From CAYNLY01 sp964398225 (GTDB taxonomy: Bacteria > Pseudomonadota > Zetaproteobacteria > Mariprofundales > Mariprofundaceae), in contig CAYNLY010000020.1 in NCBI GenBank assembly GCA_964398225.1, positions 1 to 24,802 of the forward strand: a DNA stretch of 24,802 bases, given 5' to 3'. Made by a program: the position numbers and the translations under genes. A model generated the notes under the pieces. It did not search any database. It saw only the letters and a program-made list of their open reading frames with translations, and was not told where the DNA came from. Below, piece by piece: positions 7,500-16,070 of the stretch (position 1 is the first letter of the stretch; every line of letters begins with the position of its first letter).

Positions 7500-8559
7500 C
7501 CTGCTGTACCCGCTGTCCGACCAGTACTCGTTCCTGAACCTGTTCCAGTACATCACGTTCCGGACCGTCTATGCGCTTTTGACCGCGCTCGCGCTCTGCT
7601 GGCTGTTCGGCCCCGCGTTCATCGAATGGCTCAAGCGCACCCAGAAGGGCGGCCAGCCGATCCGCGCCGACGGCCCGGAAAGCCATCTGGCCAAGGCGGG
7701 CACGCCGACGATGGGCGGGCTGCTGATTCTCGTCGCGCTCACGATCGCGACCCTGCTGTGGGCGGATCTGACGAACGCCTTCGTCTGGCTTGCGCTTCTG
7801 GTCACGCTCGGATACGGCGCGATCGGCTGGTGGGACGATCATCTGAAGATCATCCGCGGCGACCCGAAGGGCCTGGCCGGACGATGGAAGCTTGCCGGGC
7901 AGTGCCTGTTCGGCGGTGCGGCCGCGGCGGGGCTGTACCTGCTGACCGATCCGATCGTGGACATTCCGTTCTTCAACATTCAGTGGAATCTGGGCGCCTT
8001 CTATCCGCTGTTCGTGCTGTTCGTGCTCGTCGGCACCTCGAACGCGGTGAACCTGACCGACGGACTGGACGGGCTTGCGGTCGCGCCCACCTTCATGGTC
8101 GCCGCGGCCCTCGCCGTCGTCGTCTATCTTGCGGGCCACGCGAAGTTCGCGGCCTATCTGCTGATTCCGCACGTGCCGGGCACCGGCGAGCTGACCGTGT
8201 TCTGCGGCGCCATCGTCGGCGCCTGCCTGGGCTTTCTCTGGTTCAACACCTACCCGGCGCAGGTGTTCATGGGCGATGTCGGGGCGCTTGCGCTGGGCGG
8301 CGCGCTCGGCTTCGTGGCCAGTGCGGCGCACCAGCAGCTGCTGCTGGCGATCGCCGGGGGACTGTTCGTGCTCGAGGCGGTGAGCGTGATGGTCCAGGTG
8401 GCGAGCTTCAAGCTCACCGGCCGGCGCGTGTTCCGGATGGCGCCGATCCACCATCACTTCGAACTCAAGGGCTGGGCCGAGCCTCAGGTCATCGTCCGCT
8501 TCTGGATCATTTCGCTGATCCTGGCGCTCGTGGCCCTGTCCACGCTGAAGATCCGATGA
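7489..8559 (+). CDS. mraY: Phospho-MurNAc-pentapeptide translocase MraY
   Basis: This is a 356-residue polytopic membrane protein with about ten transmembrane helices. Its conserved catalytic residues are DDHLK (Asp116, Asp117), NLTDGLDG (Asp191, Asp194), FMGDVG (Asp263) and the triple His at 321-323 (PIHHHFELKGW). MraY transfers phospho-MurNAc-pentapeptide to undecaprenyl phosphate, making lipid I at the inner face of the membrane. Length and motifs match the E. coli enzyme (360 residues). GGGAGAGG precedes the ATG at 7489, which lies within the end of murF. The stop overlaps the murD start by 4 bp. Confidence 0.98.
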   Translation: MLYNLLYPLSDQYSFLNLFQYITFRTVYALLTALALCWLFGPAFIEWLKRTQKGGQPIRADGPESHLAKAGTPTMGGLLILVALTIATLLWADLTNAFVWLALLVTLGYGAIGWWDDHLKIIRGDPKGLAGRWKLAGQCLFGGAAAAGLYLLTDPIVDIPFFNIQWNLGAFYPLFVLFVLVGTSNAVNLTDGLDGLAVAPTFMVAAALAVVVYLAGHAKFAAYLLIPHVPGTGELTVFCGAIVGACLGFLWFNTYPAQVFMGDVGALALGGALGFVASAAHQQLLLAIAGGLFVLEAVSVMVQVASFKLTGRRVFRMAPIHHHFELKGWAEPQVIVRFWIISLILALVALSTLKIR

Positions 8560-9899
8560 GCGCCGCAGCCTCCCGCCGCATCGCGATCGTCGGCATGGGC
8601 CGCACGGGCAGGTCGGTGGCCGCGTTCGCCCGGCGCATGGGCTGGCAGTGCGAGGGCTTCGACGAGCAGCCGGTGGCCGCCGATCCCGGGATCGTCGTGC
8701 ATGTGGGCCGGCTCGACCCCGAACGCCTGGCGCGCTTCGACGAGGTCATCGTAAGCCCCGGCATCAACTGGAACCATCCGGCGCTCGTCGAACTGAGAAG
8801 GCGCGGCGTGCCGGTGCGCGGCGATCTGGACCTGTTCGCCGCCCATTACCGCGGGCGTCTTCTGGGCGTGACCGGCACGAACGGCAAGACGACGACGGTG
8901 ACGCTGATCGCGATGCTGCTCGACGTGCTCGAAGGCGGCATCGAGGCGGGCGGAAACATCGGCCGGCCAATGCTCGATCTGCTGGCTGAAGAGCCGCGGC
9001 GGGTCGTGCTCGAACTGTCGAGCTTCCAGCTCGAGCGCGCCGAGCCGATCCGCTTCCACTGGGCCGCGCTCGTGGGCTTTGCGCCCGATCACGCCGACAT
9101 GCACGAAAGCATCGAGCATTACCGGGAGGCCAAGCTGCGCCTGTTCGCGCGCCAGGCCGGGGGCGACACCGCCGTGTTGCCCCTGGACCCCTCCTGGGAT
9201 GCGCTTTCGCGCGAGCTTGCCGCGCGCGGCGTGCGCGTGCTCCGGCACGGGGCCACGGCCGAGCCCTCCGGGGCCGATCTGGGCGTCGCCGGAGAAGGAA
9301 AGGACGCGCAGCTGTTCTGGACGCAGGAGGGCCGGCGCGAGTTTGTGCCCGTCTCCGAAATCCCGGTGCGCGCCCCTCACCTGCTCGTCAATCTGGCCAT
9401 CGCGGCCCAGGCGGGCGCCGACCACGGCGTCTCCCAGGCGGTGATTCGCGAAGCGGTCACGAGCTTCCGGGGGCTTCCGCACCGGCTCCAGTGGGTCGCC
9501 CATGCGGCCGGCCGTGACTGGTACAACGATTCGAAGGCGACGAATCCGGACGCCGCGGCCGCCGCACTCGGCAGCTTCGATCAGGTTATCTGGATCTGCG
9601 GCGGACGGACGAAGGGGCTTGCGCTCGACGACCTTGCCTACGTCGCGGCCAAGCACGCGGCGCGGATGCTGATCATCGGCCGGGATCCCGGGCCGTTCGA
9701 GGAGCTTGCCCGCAAGGCGCGGGTGCCGCATACCGTTGCAGGCACGCTGGAGCGCGCGGTCAGCATCGCCGCGCGGCTGGAGCCGCCGCTGCCGGTGCTG
9801 CTGTCGCCGGCCGCAGCAAGCCAGGACCAGTTCCGCGATTACGTGGAACGTGGCGAAACCTTCCGCCAGGCAATCCGCCTGCTGGAGAAGGCGGCATGA
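8556..9899 (+). CDS. murD: UDP-MurNAc-L-alanine:D-glutamate ligase
   Basis: The protein has 447 residues. An N-terminal dinucleotide-type fold (IAIVGMGRTGRSVA) is followed by the Mur ligase P-loop GTNGKTT at 107-113. The central domain has ELSSFQLE and a DHADMHESIEHYREAK segment (the family's DHLDRH..Y...K region). The C-terminal domain has the NDSKATN motif. MurD adds D-Glu to UDP-MurNAc-L-Ala. The start at 8556 gives an ATGA overlap with mraY. The same frame stays open upstream through mraY to 7626, but that part is a high-GC shadow. The stop overlaps ftsW by 4 bp. Confidence 0.97.
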   Translation: MSAAASRRIAIVGMGRTGRSVAAFARRMGWQCEGFDEQPVAADPGIVVHVGRLDPERLARFDEVIVSPGINWNHPALVELRRRGVPVRGDLDLFAAHYRGRLLGVTGTNGKTTTVTLIAMLLDVLEGGIEAGGNIGRPMLDLLAEEPRRVVLELSSFQLERAEPIRFHWAALVGFAPDHADMHESIEHYREAKLRLFARQAGGDTAVLPLDPSWDALSRELAARGVRVLRHGATAEPSGADLGVAGEGKDAQLFWTQEGRREFVPVSEIPVRAPHLLVNLAIAAQAGADHGVSQAVIREAVTSFRGLPHRLQWVAHAAGRDWYNDSKATNPDAAAAALGSFDQVIWICGGRTKGLALDDLAYVAAKHAARMLIIGRDPGPFEELARKARVPHTVAGTLERAVSIAARLEPPLPVLLSPAAASQDQFRDYVERGETFRQAIRLLEKAA

Positions 9900-11014
9900 A
9901 GCGCCTGCTGCCCATGGATCCCTGGCTTACCGGCGCGGTGCTCGCGCTGATGGCGTTCAGCGTGCTGATGGTGGCGAGCGCAAGCCTCAGCGTGGCCGAG
10001 GTCCGTTTCGACGACCCGCTTAGGATCATCGGCCACTGGATCGTCTACCTGCCGCTCGGACTCGGGCTGATGTACTGGACCTCGAAGCTCGAGGCCGGCT
10101 GGATGAAGGCGGCCGCGCTGCCGTTTCTGGGCCTTTCGCTGCTTCTGCTCGTGCTCGTGCTCGTGCCAGGGCTCGGAAGCGAGATCAACGGCGCCCGGCG
10201 CTGGTTCTCGGTCTTCGGAATCACGCTCCAGCCCGTGGAACTCGTCAAGCCCGCGATCATCGTCTACATGGCCTACTACATGGCCGTGTTCCCCGAGCGC
10301 CTGCGCAGCTTCTCGACGGGGCTTGCGCCGATGCTCGTCGTGCTCGCCGCGGCCGACGTGCTGCTTATCGCCCAGCCGGACTTCGGCAACGCGCTGCTGC
10401 TTGCGGGCGTCTGCTTCGGGCTCTGGTTCGTCGGCGGCGTGCCGGTGCGCCATCTGCTGGGTGTTGCCGCCACCGCGGTGCCGATTGTTGCGCTCGCGGC
10501 CGTCGCCGAGCCCTATCGGCTGCAGCGGCTGCTCAGCTTCATCGACCCCTGGCAGGACCGCTTCGGCTCCGGCTATCAGCTCGTGCAGTCGATGCTGGCC
10601 TTCGGCTCCGGCGGACTTACCGGCGTCGGTCTCGGACAGGGCGTGCAGAAGCTGTTCTACCTGCCCGAAGCCTTCACCGACTTCATCGGCGCGGTCATCG
10701 GCGAGGAACTGGGGCTTGCGGGCACGCTGGGCCTGATCGCGCTGTTCGGTCTGCTGCTGGGGCGGGCGATGTGGATCGCGATGACCAGCCGCGAACTGTT
10801 CGAACGCCTGGTCGTGCTGGGCGCCAGCCTCGCCTTGGGGCTTGCGTTCCTGATCAACCTGGGCGCGGCGATGGGGATTCTGCCCACCAAGGGCATGCCG
10901 ATGCCGTTCGTCTCCTACGGCGGAAGCGCGCTGCTCGGCGACTGCCTGCTCGTCGGCCTGATCCTGGCGATGCAGCGCCATCGCCCGCTCAACCGGCGCG
11001 GAGGCGAGCGATGA
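9896..11014 (+). CDS. ftsW: Septal peptidoglycan polymerase FtsW (SEDS family)
   Basis: This is a 372-residue integral membrane protein with about ten hydrophobic helices. SEDS-family signatures are INGARRWF (97-104), QPVELVKPA (112-120), AQPDFGN (159-165), DPWQDRFGSGYQL (217-229), YLPEAFTDF (255-263) and LPTKGMPMPFVSYGGSALL (329-347). Asp262 in the YLPEAFTD motif corresponds to the catalytic Asp of SEDS glycosyltransferases. FtsW polymerises lipid II into septal glycan strands and works with FtsI, also encoded in this operon. It sits in the usual place between murD and murG, with 4-bp ATGA overlaps on both sides. Confidence 0.97.
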   Translation: MKRLLPMDPWLTGAVLALMAFSVLMVASASLSVAEVRFDDPLRIIGHWIVYLPLGLGLMYWTSKLEAGWMKAAALPFLGLSLLLLVLVLVPGLGSEINGARRWFSVFGITLQPVELVKPAIIVYMAYYMAVFPERLRSFSTGLAPMLVVLAAADVLLIAQPDFGNALLLAGVCFGLWFVGGVPVRHLLGVAATAVPIVALAAVAEPYRLQRLLSFIDPWQDRFGSGYQLVQSMLAFGSGGLTGVGLGQGVQKLFYLPEAFTDFIGAVIGEELGLAGTLGLIALFGLLLGRAMWIAMTSRELFERLVVLGASLALGLAFLINLGAAMGILPTKGMPMPFVSYGGSALLGDCLLVGLILAMQRHRPLNRRGGER

Positions 11015-12117
11015 GTGCTTCGCGCACGCTCGTCATCGCCGGGGGCGGCACCGGCGGCCACCTGATGCCCGCGCTTGCGCTGGCCGAGGCGGTGCGCGCG
11101 CGCTGGCCCGAGGTTGCGGTCGAGTTCATCGGCGCGCAGGCGGGCCTCGAGGCTCGGCTGCTTCCGGCGCGAAACGAGCAGGTGCTGCTGCTGCCGATGC
11201 ACGGCGTGAAGGGAAGCGGTGCAGCCCGGACGCTGCGCGTGCTTGCCTGGGAGCTGCCCCGGGCCGTGGCGCGCGTGTTGCGCGCGTTCGCGCGCATCCG
11301 CCCGGCGCTCGTCGTCGGCTTCGGAGGCTATGCGAGCGTGGCCGCGGTGCTGGCGGCACTGCTTGCCCGCGTGCCGGTCGTGCTGCACGAACAGAACGCC
11401 CAGCCCGGTCTTGTCAACCGCAGGCTCTCCGGATGGGTGCGGCTGGTGATGCTGGGCTTCGCCGAAGCCCGCGCCCGCCTTCCCCGGCGCGCGCGGACGG
11501 TCGTGACCGGCAATCCGGTGCGGGCCGAAATCGCGCGCGTGCGCTGGGGCGCGCACGAGCCTCCGTGTCTTGCCGTGATCGGCGGCTCTCAGGGCGCCCG
11601 GACGCTGAACGAAACCGTGCCGCAGGCCTGCGCGCGTCTTTCCGGCCGCAGCTTTTCGGTCGTGCACGTGGCGGGCGGGCGCGAAGGCGAACGCGAGGCG
11701 GTCGAGCGCGCCTATCGCGAGACCGGCATCGAGGCCGAAGTGCTCGGTTTCTGCGACGACATGGCCGGGCTCTACCGCCGGGCAAGCCTTGTCGTGGCCC
11801 GCGCCGGCGCGATGACCGTGGCCGAGCTCGCGACTGTAGGCATGCCTGCCATCCTCGTGCCCTACCCATATGCCGCCGACGACCACCAGCGACACAACGC
11901 GCGCGTGCTCGCCGACCGGGGCGCGGCCGAAATCCTCGACGAGGCCGATCTCACCGCGGAGCGGCTCGCCGATCGCCTGCGGGCGCTGCTCTTTGACGCG
12001 GCGCATCTGGAAGCGATGAGCCGGGCGGCCCGAAGCGCGATGCCGGAGGATGCGGGTGCGCGGATGCTCGATGCGCTGGCGCCGTGGCTTGCGCCCGCGC
12101 AGGGAGGTCGCGCATGA
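11011..12117 (+). CDS. murG: Lipid II synthase (UDP-GlcNAc:lipid I GlcNAc transferase)
   Basis: The protein has 368 residues in a GT-B fold. The N-terminal glycine loop is GGGTGGH (11-17). HEQNAQPGLVNRRL marks the acceptor-side domain. GGSQGARTLNETVP and the UDP-GlcNAc-binding region VARAGAMTVAELATVGMPAILVPYPYAADDHQ mark the C-terminal domain. MurG adds GlcNAc to lipid I at the cytoplasmic face of the membrane to form lipid II, the substrate of FtsW. The start at 11011 overlaps the ftsW stop (ATGA); longer in-frame starts inside ftsW have no family support. Confidence 0.97.
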   Translation: MSASRTLVIAGGGTGGHLMPALALAEAVRARWPEVAVEFIGAQAGLEARLLPARNEQVLLLPMHGVKGSGAARTLRVLAWELPRAVARVLRAFARIRPALVVGFGGYASVAAVLAALLARVPVVLHEQNAQPGLVNRRLSGWVRLVMLGFAEARARLPRRARTVVTGNPVRAEIARVRWGAHEPPCLAVIGGSQGARTLNETVPQACARLSGRSFSVVHVAGGREGEREAVERAYRETGIEAEVLGFCDDMAGLYRRASLVVARAGAMTVAELATVGMPAILVPYPYAADDHQRHNARVLADRGAAEILDEADLTAERLADRLRALLFDAAHLEAMSRAARSAMPEDAGARMLDALAPWLAPAQGGRA

Positions 12118-13499
12118 AGTCGCGGGTGCGCATCATCCACTTCGTCGGCATCGGCGGCATCGGCATGAGCGGCATCGCGGAACTGCTGCACAACCAGGGG
12201 TTCCAGGTGCAGGGCTCGGATGCGAGCGAAAGCGCGAACGTCCTGCGGCTTCGCGAGCTCGGCATTCCGGTGTTCGTCGGCCACGACGCTGCTCAACTGG
12301 GCGGAGCCGAGGTCGTCGTCCGTTCCTCGGCGGTGCGCGACGACAATCCGGAACTCGTCGCCGCCCGCGAACGGGGGATCCCGGTGATTCCGCGCGCCGA
12401 AATGCTGGCCGAGCTGATGCGGATGAAGCAGGGCATCGCGGTGGCCGGAAGCCACGGCAAGACGACGATGACCTCGCTGATCGCCCACGGAATGGAGGAG
12501 GCCGGGCTCGACCCGACCTACGTGATCGGCGGCCGCCTGATCGCAAGCGGAAGCAACGCCCGGCTGGGCGAAAGCCAGTGGCTTGTGGCCGAGGCGGACG
12601 AATCGGACGGCTCGTTCCTGAGGCTTGCGCCGATGATCGCGGTGGTCGGCAACATCGACCCCGAACACCTCGACTTCTACGGCTCCTTCGAGCGCCTGCT
12701 CGAAGCCTTCCGCCGCTTCGTGAACCAGGTGCCGTTCTACGGACGGGTCGTGCTGCACCACGAGCATCCGAACGTGGCCGCGCTCCGCGAGGGGCTGCAC
12801 CGGCCGGTGACGACCTACGGCTTCAGCCCGCAGGCCGATCTCCGGATCGTGGACGTCCGCCCCAATCCCGAGGGCCAGAGCTTCCGGATCCGGACGCGCG
12901 CGGACGGCGACCTCGGCGAGTTCGCCCTTCCCCTTCCGGGCCGGCACAACGCCGAGAACGCGGCGGCCGCGATCGCCGTGCTGCGCGATCTGGGCATCGA
13001 CATCGAGACGATCCGCTCCGGCCTCGCCGGATTCCAGGGCATCCAGCGGCGCTTCCAGCGCACGCCGGTCGGGCGCGGGGTGCTCGTCGACGATTACGCC
13101 CATCACCCGCGGGAAATCGAGGCCACACTGAAGGCCGCGCGCGACTGCTGGAGCGGCGCGCACATCGTCGTGATCTTCCAGCCGCACCGCTTCACCCGGA
13201 CCGCGGCGCTCGAGCGGGAGTTTCTCGGCGCCTTCGATCTGGCCGACGAGGTGTTCGTGCTGCCGATCTATGCGGCGGGCGAGTCCCCCATTCCCGGCAT
13301 CGGCCACGAACGCCTGGTCGAGGGCATCCGGGCGCGCGGGCATCGCGCCTGCCGGGCGCTGGAAGATCTGGAGTCGGCCCGGGAAACGGCGCTCGCGCAT
13401 CTGGATGCGGGCGAAATCGTGATCCTGATGGGGGCGGGCTCGATCGGGCGCCTCGCCGCCGAAATCCGGGCCGGGGCATCCGCCGGAGGGAAGCGATGA
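12114..13499 (+). CDS. murC: UDP-N-acetylmuramate:L-alanine ligase
   Basis: The protein has 461 residues. The N-terminal FVGIGGIGMSGIAELL loop (10-25) is the MurC signature, and the ATP loop GSHGKTT lies at 112-118. The central domain has EADESDGSFL and NIDPEHLDFYGSF, and the C-terminal domain has DDYAHHPREIEATL and QPHRFTR. MurC attaches the first amino acid, L-Ala, to UDP-MurNAc. A strong Shine-Dalgarno AGGGAGG (12101-12107) lies 6 nt before ATG 12114, which supports this start over ATG 12084. ATGA overlaps occur with murG and murB. Confidence 0.97.
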   Translation: MKSRVRIIHFVGIGGIGMSGIAELLHNQGFQVQGSDASESANVLRLRELGIPVFVGHDAAQLGGAEVVVRSSAVRDDNPELVAARERGIPVIPRAEMLAELMRMKQGIAVAGSHGKTTMTSLIAHGMEEAGLDPTYVIGGRLIASGSNARLGESQWLVAEADESDGSFLRLAPMIAVVGNIDPEHLDFYGSFERLLEAFRRFVNQVPFYGRVVLHHEHPNVAALREGLHRPVTTYGFSPQADLRIVDVRPNPEGQSFRIRTRADGDLGEFALPLPGRHNAENAAAAIAVLRDLGIDIETIRSGLAGFQGIQRRFQRTPVGRGVLVDDYAHHPREIEATLKAARDCWSGAHIVVIFQPHRFTRTAALEREFLGAFDLADEVFVLPIYAAGESPIPGIGHERLVEGIRARGHRACRALEDLESARETALAHLDAGEIVILMGAGSIGRLAAEIRAGASAGGKR

Positions 13500-14404
13500 T
13501 GGCCTGCGCCCGCATCGACTGGACCGAAGCGCTGCAGGAGCTTGGCGTGCTGATCGAAAACGAGCCGATGTCGCGGCATACGACGATCGCTGTCGGCGGG
13601 CCCGCGCGCTGGTTCTTCCGCCCGGCAAGCCGCGACGCGCTCGTTCAGGCCCTGCGCCGGATCCCCGCGGATCTGCCGCTGCTGCCGCTGGGGCGGGGCA
13701 GCAATCTGCTCGTTGCCGACACCGGCTTCCCCGGCATCGTCGTCGATCTGGGCAACCTCGATGCAATCGAGCTGACCGGACGGGACGTGCGCGCCGAGGC
13801 GGGCGCCCGGATGAGCCGGGTGGCCCGGCTCTGCGCCGAGCACGGGCTCGCCGGCCTCGAGTTTCTGGCCACGGTGCCGGGCGACATCGGCGGCGGCGTC
13901 GCGATGAACGCGGGCGCGTTCGGTCAGCAGGTGTCGGACACGCTGGTCGAGGTCGAAATCGTCGACCGGAGAGGAAGGCGGCGGCGGATGCCGGCCTCGG
14001 CGCTGGATCTCGGCTACCGTCGCTGCCGCCTGCCCGAAGGAGCCCTGGTGCTTCAGGCCGGCTTCCGGCTCGATCCGGACGATCCCCGGGCGATCCGCGA
14101 GCGAATGCGCGCGATGCGCGCGCGCCGGAGCGCCACCCAGCCGCTCGCCCAGCCGAACTGCGGCTCGGTGTTCAAGAATCCGCCCGGCGACCATGCCGCT
14201 CGACTGATCGAGGCGGCGGGCCTGAAGGGCATGACGATCGGCGGCGCGCAGATCTCCGAGCGTCATGCGAACTTCATCGTCAATCTGGGCGATGCAAGCT
14301 GCGCGGACGTGCTTGCGCTGATCGAGCGCGTGCAGCGCGTGATCCGGCGCGATTTCGACATCGAGCTCGAACCCGAGGTGCGCATCGTGGGGGTGGAGCA
14401 ATGA
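13496..14404 (+). CDS. murB: UDP-N-acetylenolpyruvoylglucosamine reductase
   Basis: The protein has 302 residues. The FAD-binding segments are RHTTIAVGGPARWF (27-40) and GRGSNLLVADTGFPG (66-80). EFLATVPGDIGGGVAMNAGAFG lies at 122-143. The catalytic Ser224 sits in NCGSVFKNP, and the C-terminal Glu lies in LEPEVR. MurB uses NADPH to reduce UDP-GlcNAc-enolpyruvate to UDP-MurNAc, the substrate of MurC. The short length is that of type II MurB. At the usual YRxS position this protein reads GYRRC (Cys177). ATG 13496 overlaps murC as ATGA; ATG 13499 follows directly and could also be used. Confidence 0.95.
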   Translation: MMACARIDWTEALQELGVLIENEPMSRHTTIAVGGPARWFFRPASRDALVQALRRIPADLPLLPLGRGSNLLVADTGFPGIVVDLGNLDAIELTGRDVRAEAGARMSRVARLCAEHGLAGLEFLATVPGDIGGGVAMNAGAFGQQVSDTLVEVEIVDRRGRRRRMPASALDLGYRRCRLPEGALVLQAGFRLDPDDPRAIRERMRAMRARRSATQPLAQPNCGSVFKNPPGDHAARLIEAAGLKGMTIGGAQISERHANFIVNLGDASCADVLALIERVQRVIRRDFDIELEPEVRIVGVEQ

Positions 14405-15315
14405 GCGGAACGACCGCAACGAGGGTCGGCGTGCTGATGGGCGGCACCTCGAGCGAACGGGAAATCTCGCTGCGTTCGGGCCGGGCTGTGGCCGAAGCGC
14501 TGAAGCGTCGCGGCCACGAGGTCGTGGCCCTGGATCTCACCGGCCGCAACTGGGCGCGGCAGATCGAGGATGCGGGCATCGATGTGGCCTTCATCGCGCT
14601 GCACGGAACGCTCGGGGAAGACGGCTGCGTGCAGGGGCTGCTGGAAATCCTCGGCATTCCCTACACCGGCTCGGGCGTTGCCGCATCCAGCATCTGCATG
14701 AACAAGCGCCTGACCAAGCGGCTGCTGCACGAAGCGGGTCTGAAGACCCCGACCGACATCCCGATCGGCCCGGAAGGTCCGGTCCGCTATCCGGTGATCG
14801 CCAAACCCGAGTCCGAGGGCTCGAGCATTGGGCTCTTGCGCCTGAACAGCCCCGGGGACTGGCAACGACACGCCGGGCGGATCGGCGCCGACCTCGAGCG
14901 TTGGCTGATCGAGATGCCGGTGGAAGGCAGGGAGCTTGCGGTTTCGGTGCTGAACGGAGAGGCGCTTCCGCCGGTGGAGGTCGTGCCCCGGTCGGGCACC
15001 TACGACTTCGAGGCGAAGTACACGGCCGGCGCGACCGAATACCACTGCCCGGCCCGAATCCCGCCCGAAACGATGCGCCGGTGCATGGAGGTGGCGCAGG
15101 CGGCGGTCGCGGCCACGGGCGCCCGGGGCGCGCCCCGGGTGGACATGATCGTGCCCGACGGCGGCGAGCCGGTCGTACTCGAGATCAACACGATTCCCGG
15201 CATGACCGAAACCAGCCTGCTGCCGAAATCCGCGGCCGCGGCCGGCATCGGCTTCGACGAGCTGTGCGAGCGCATTCTCGAAGCGGCGAGCCTCGAGCAC
15301 GGAGGCGGCGAATGA
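14401..15315 (+). CDS. ddlB: D-alanine:D-alanine ligase
   Basis: The protein has 304 residues with the ATP-grasp fold. The visible motifs are EREISLRSG (19-27), GEDGCVQGLLEILGIPYTGSG (72-92), PVIAKPESEGSSIGL (131-145), YDFEAKY (201-207) and RVDMIV (246-251). The metal-binding pair EIN (Glu261, Asn263) is followed by PGMTETSLLPKSA. Lys206 and Tyr207 correspond to K215/Y216 of E. coli DdlB, so a D-Ala rather than D-lactate product is expected. The D-Ala-D-Ala is used by MurF in the same operon. ATGA overlaps join it to murB and ftsQ. Confidence 0.96.
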   Translation: MSGTTATRVGVLMGGTSSEREISLRSGRAVAEALKRRGHEVVALDLTGRNWARQIEDAGIDVAFIALHGTLGEDGCVQGLLEILGIPYTGSGVAASSICMNKRLTKRLLHEAGLKTPTDIPIGPEGPVRYPVIAKPESEGSSIGLLRLNSPGDWQRHAGRIGADLERWLIEMPVEGRELAVSVLNGEALPPVEVVPRSGTYDFEAKYTAGATEYHCPARIPPETMRRCMEVAQAAVAATGARGAPRVDMIVPDGGEPVVLEINTIPGMTETSLLPKSAAAAGIGFDELCERILEAASLEHGGGE

Positions 15316-16070
15316 GCATGCGCGGAAACCGCCGGCGTCCGGACCCCGCCCTGCTTGAGCGCCGGAGGCGGCGGCGCCTGATGCTCGTCCGCACGCTCGC
15401 CTATGGCACGGCCGCAATCGGCGGCATCGCCTGGGGCATGAACGCGCTGAACGCGCGGCTGAGCGTCCAGCACTGGCGGATCGACGCGCCGGAATCGCTC
15501 CGGCCCGCGATCGAACGGGCGCTTGCCGAGCTTCCGTCCCGCGATTTCTGGCACACGCGCGCGGGCCTCCTTGCCGAGCGCCTGCGCGCAGAGGTTCCCG
15601 AAATCGGGGGGCTTGAGATCACGCGCCGGCTTCCGGACACCGTGCACATCCGGGCGCGGGCGCGCCGGCCGGTCGCGCTGTGGCTGGACGGCGAGGGCCG
15701 GCTGTGGCTCGTGGATCGCAAGGCCCGGGCCTACCGGAGTATCGCCCGGCTGACGGACGCGCCGGATCTTCCCGTGCTGCGCGCGCCCCGAGCGCAGCTT
15801 CCCGAGGCGCTGGCACTGATGGAGGAGCTGCGGAACACGCCGCGGCCGGCCGGCGAACTGAGCGAGGTGCGGCGCGACGCAAGCGGCTGGCGGCTGAACT
15901 TCGCCGGCGGAGGCCGCTGGTGGCTGCCCGCAAGGGATGCGGCGAACACCGTGCGCCGGATCCAGGCCCTGCTGAACGAGCCGCGCTGGAAGGGCCGGGC
16001 CTGGCGGATCGACGCGCGCGCAAGCGGGCGCTGGTTTCTGCGACCGGTTTCCACTCAGGGGGTGATCTGA
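15312..16070 (+). CDS. ftsQ: Cell division protein FtsQ
   Basis: This is a 252-residue bitopic membrane protein. A basic, Arg-rich cytoplasmic tail (1-27) precedes one transmembrane helix (about 28-46), a POTRA-type domain (about 52-125) and a C-terminal beta domain. FtsQ bridges early and late divisome proteins and binds FtsL and FtsB. The sequence is poorly conserved, as is normal for FtsQ; assignment rests on the topology, the LEITRRLPDTVHIRARARRP stretch (the usual V.R..P..L.I.V..R.P pattern), and the position between ddlB and ftsA. The ATG at 15312 overlaps the ddlB stop (ATGA); its TGA shares 1 bp with the ftsA start. Confidence 0.92.
   Translation: MSMRGNRRRPDPALLERRRRRRLMLVRTLAYGTAAIGGIAWGMNALNARLSVQHWRIDAPESLRPAIERALAELPSRDFWHTRAGLLAERLRAEVPEIGGLEITRRLPDTVHIRARARRPVALWLDGEGRLWLVDRKARAYRSIARLTDAPDLPVLRAPRAQLPEALALMEELRNTPRPAGELSEVRRDASGWRLNFAGGGRWWLPARDAANTVRRIQALLNEPRWKGRAWRIDARASGRWFLRPVSTQGVI

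Noticed and set aside
7626..8555. 310-codon N-terminal extension of murD through mraY
   Set aside because: The extension is another frame of mraY. MurD starts at ATG 8556 with the normal family N-terminus.
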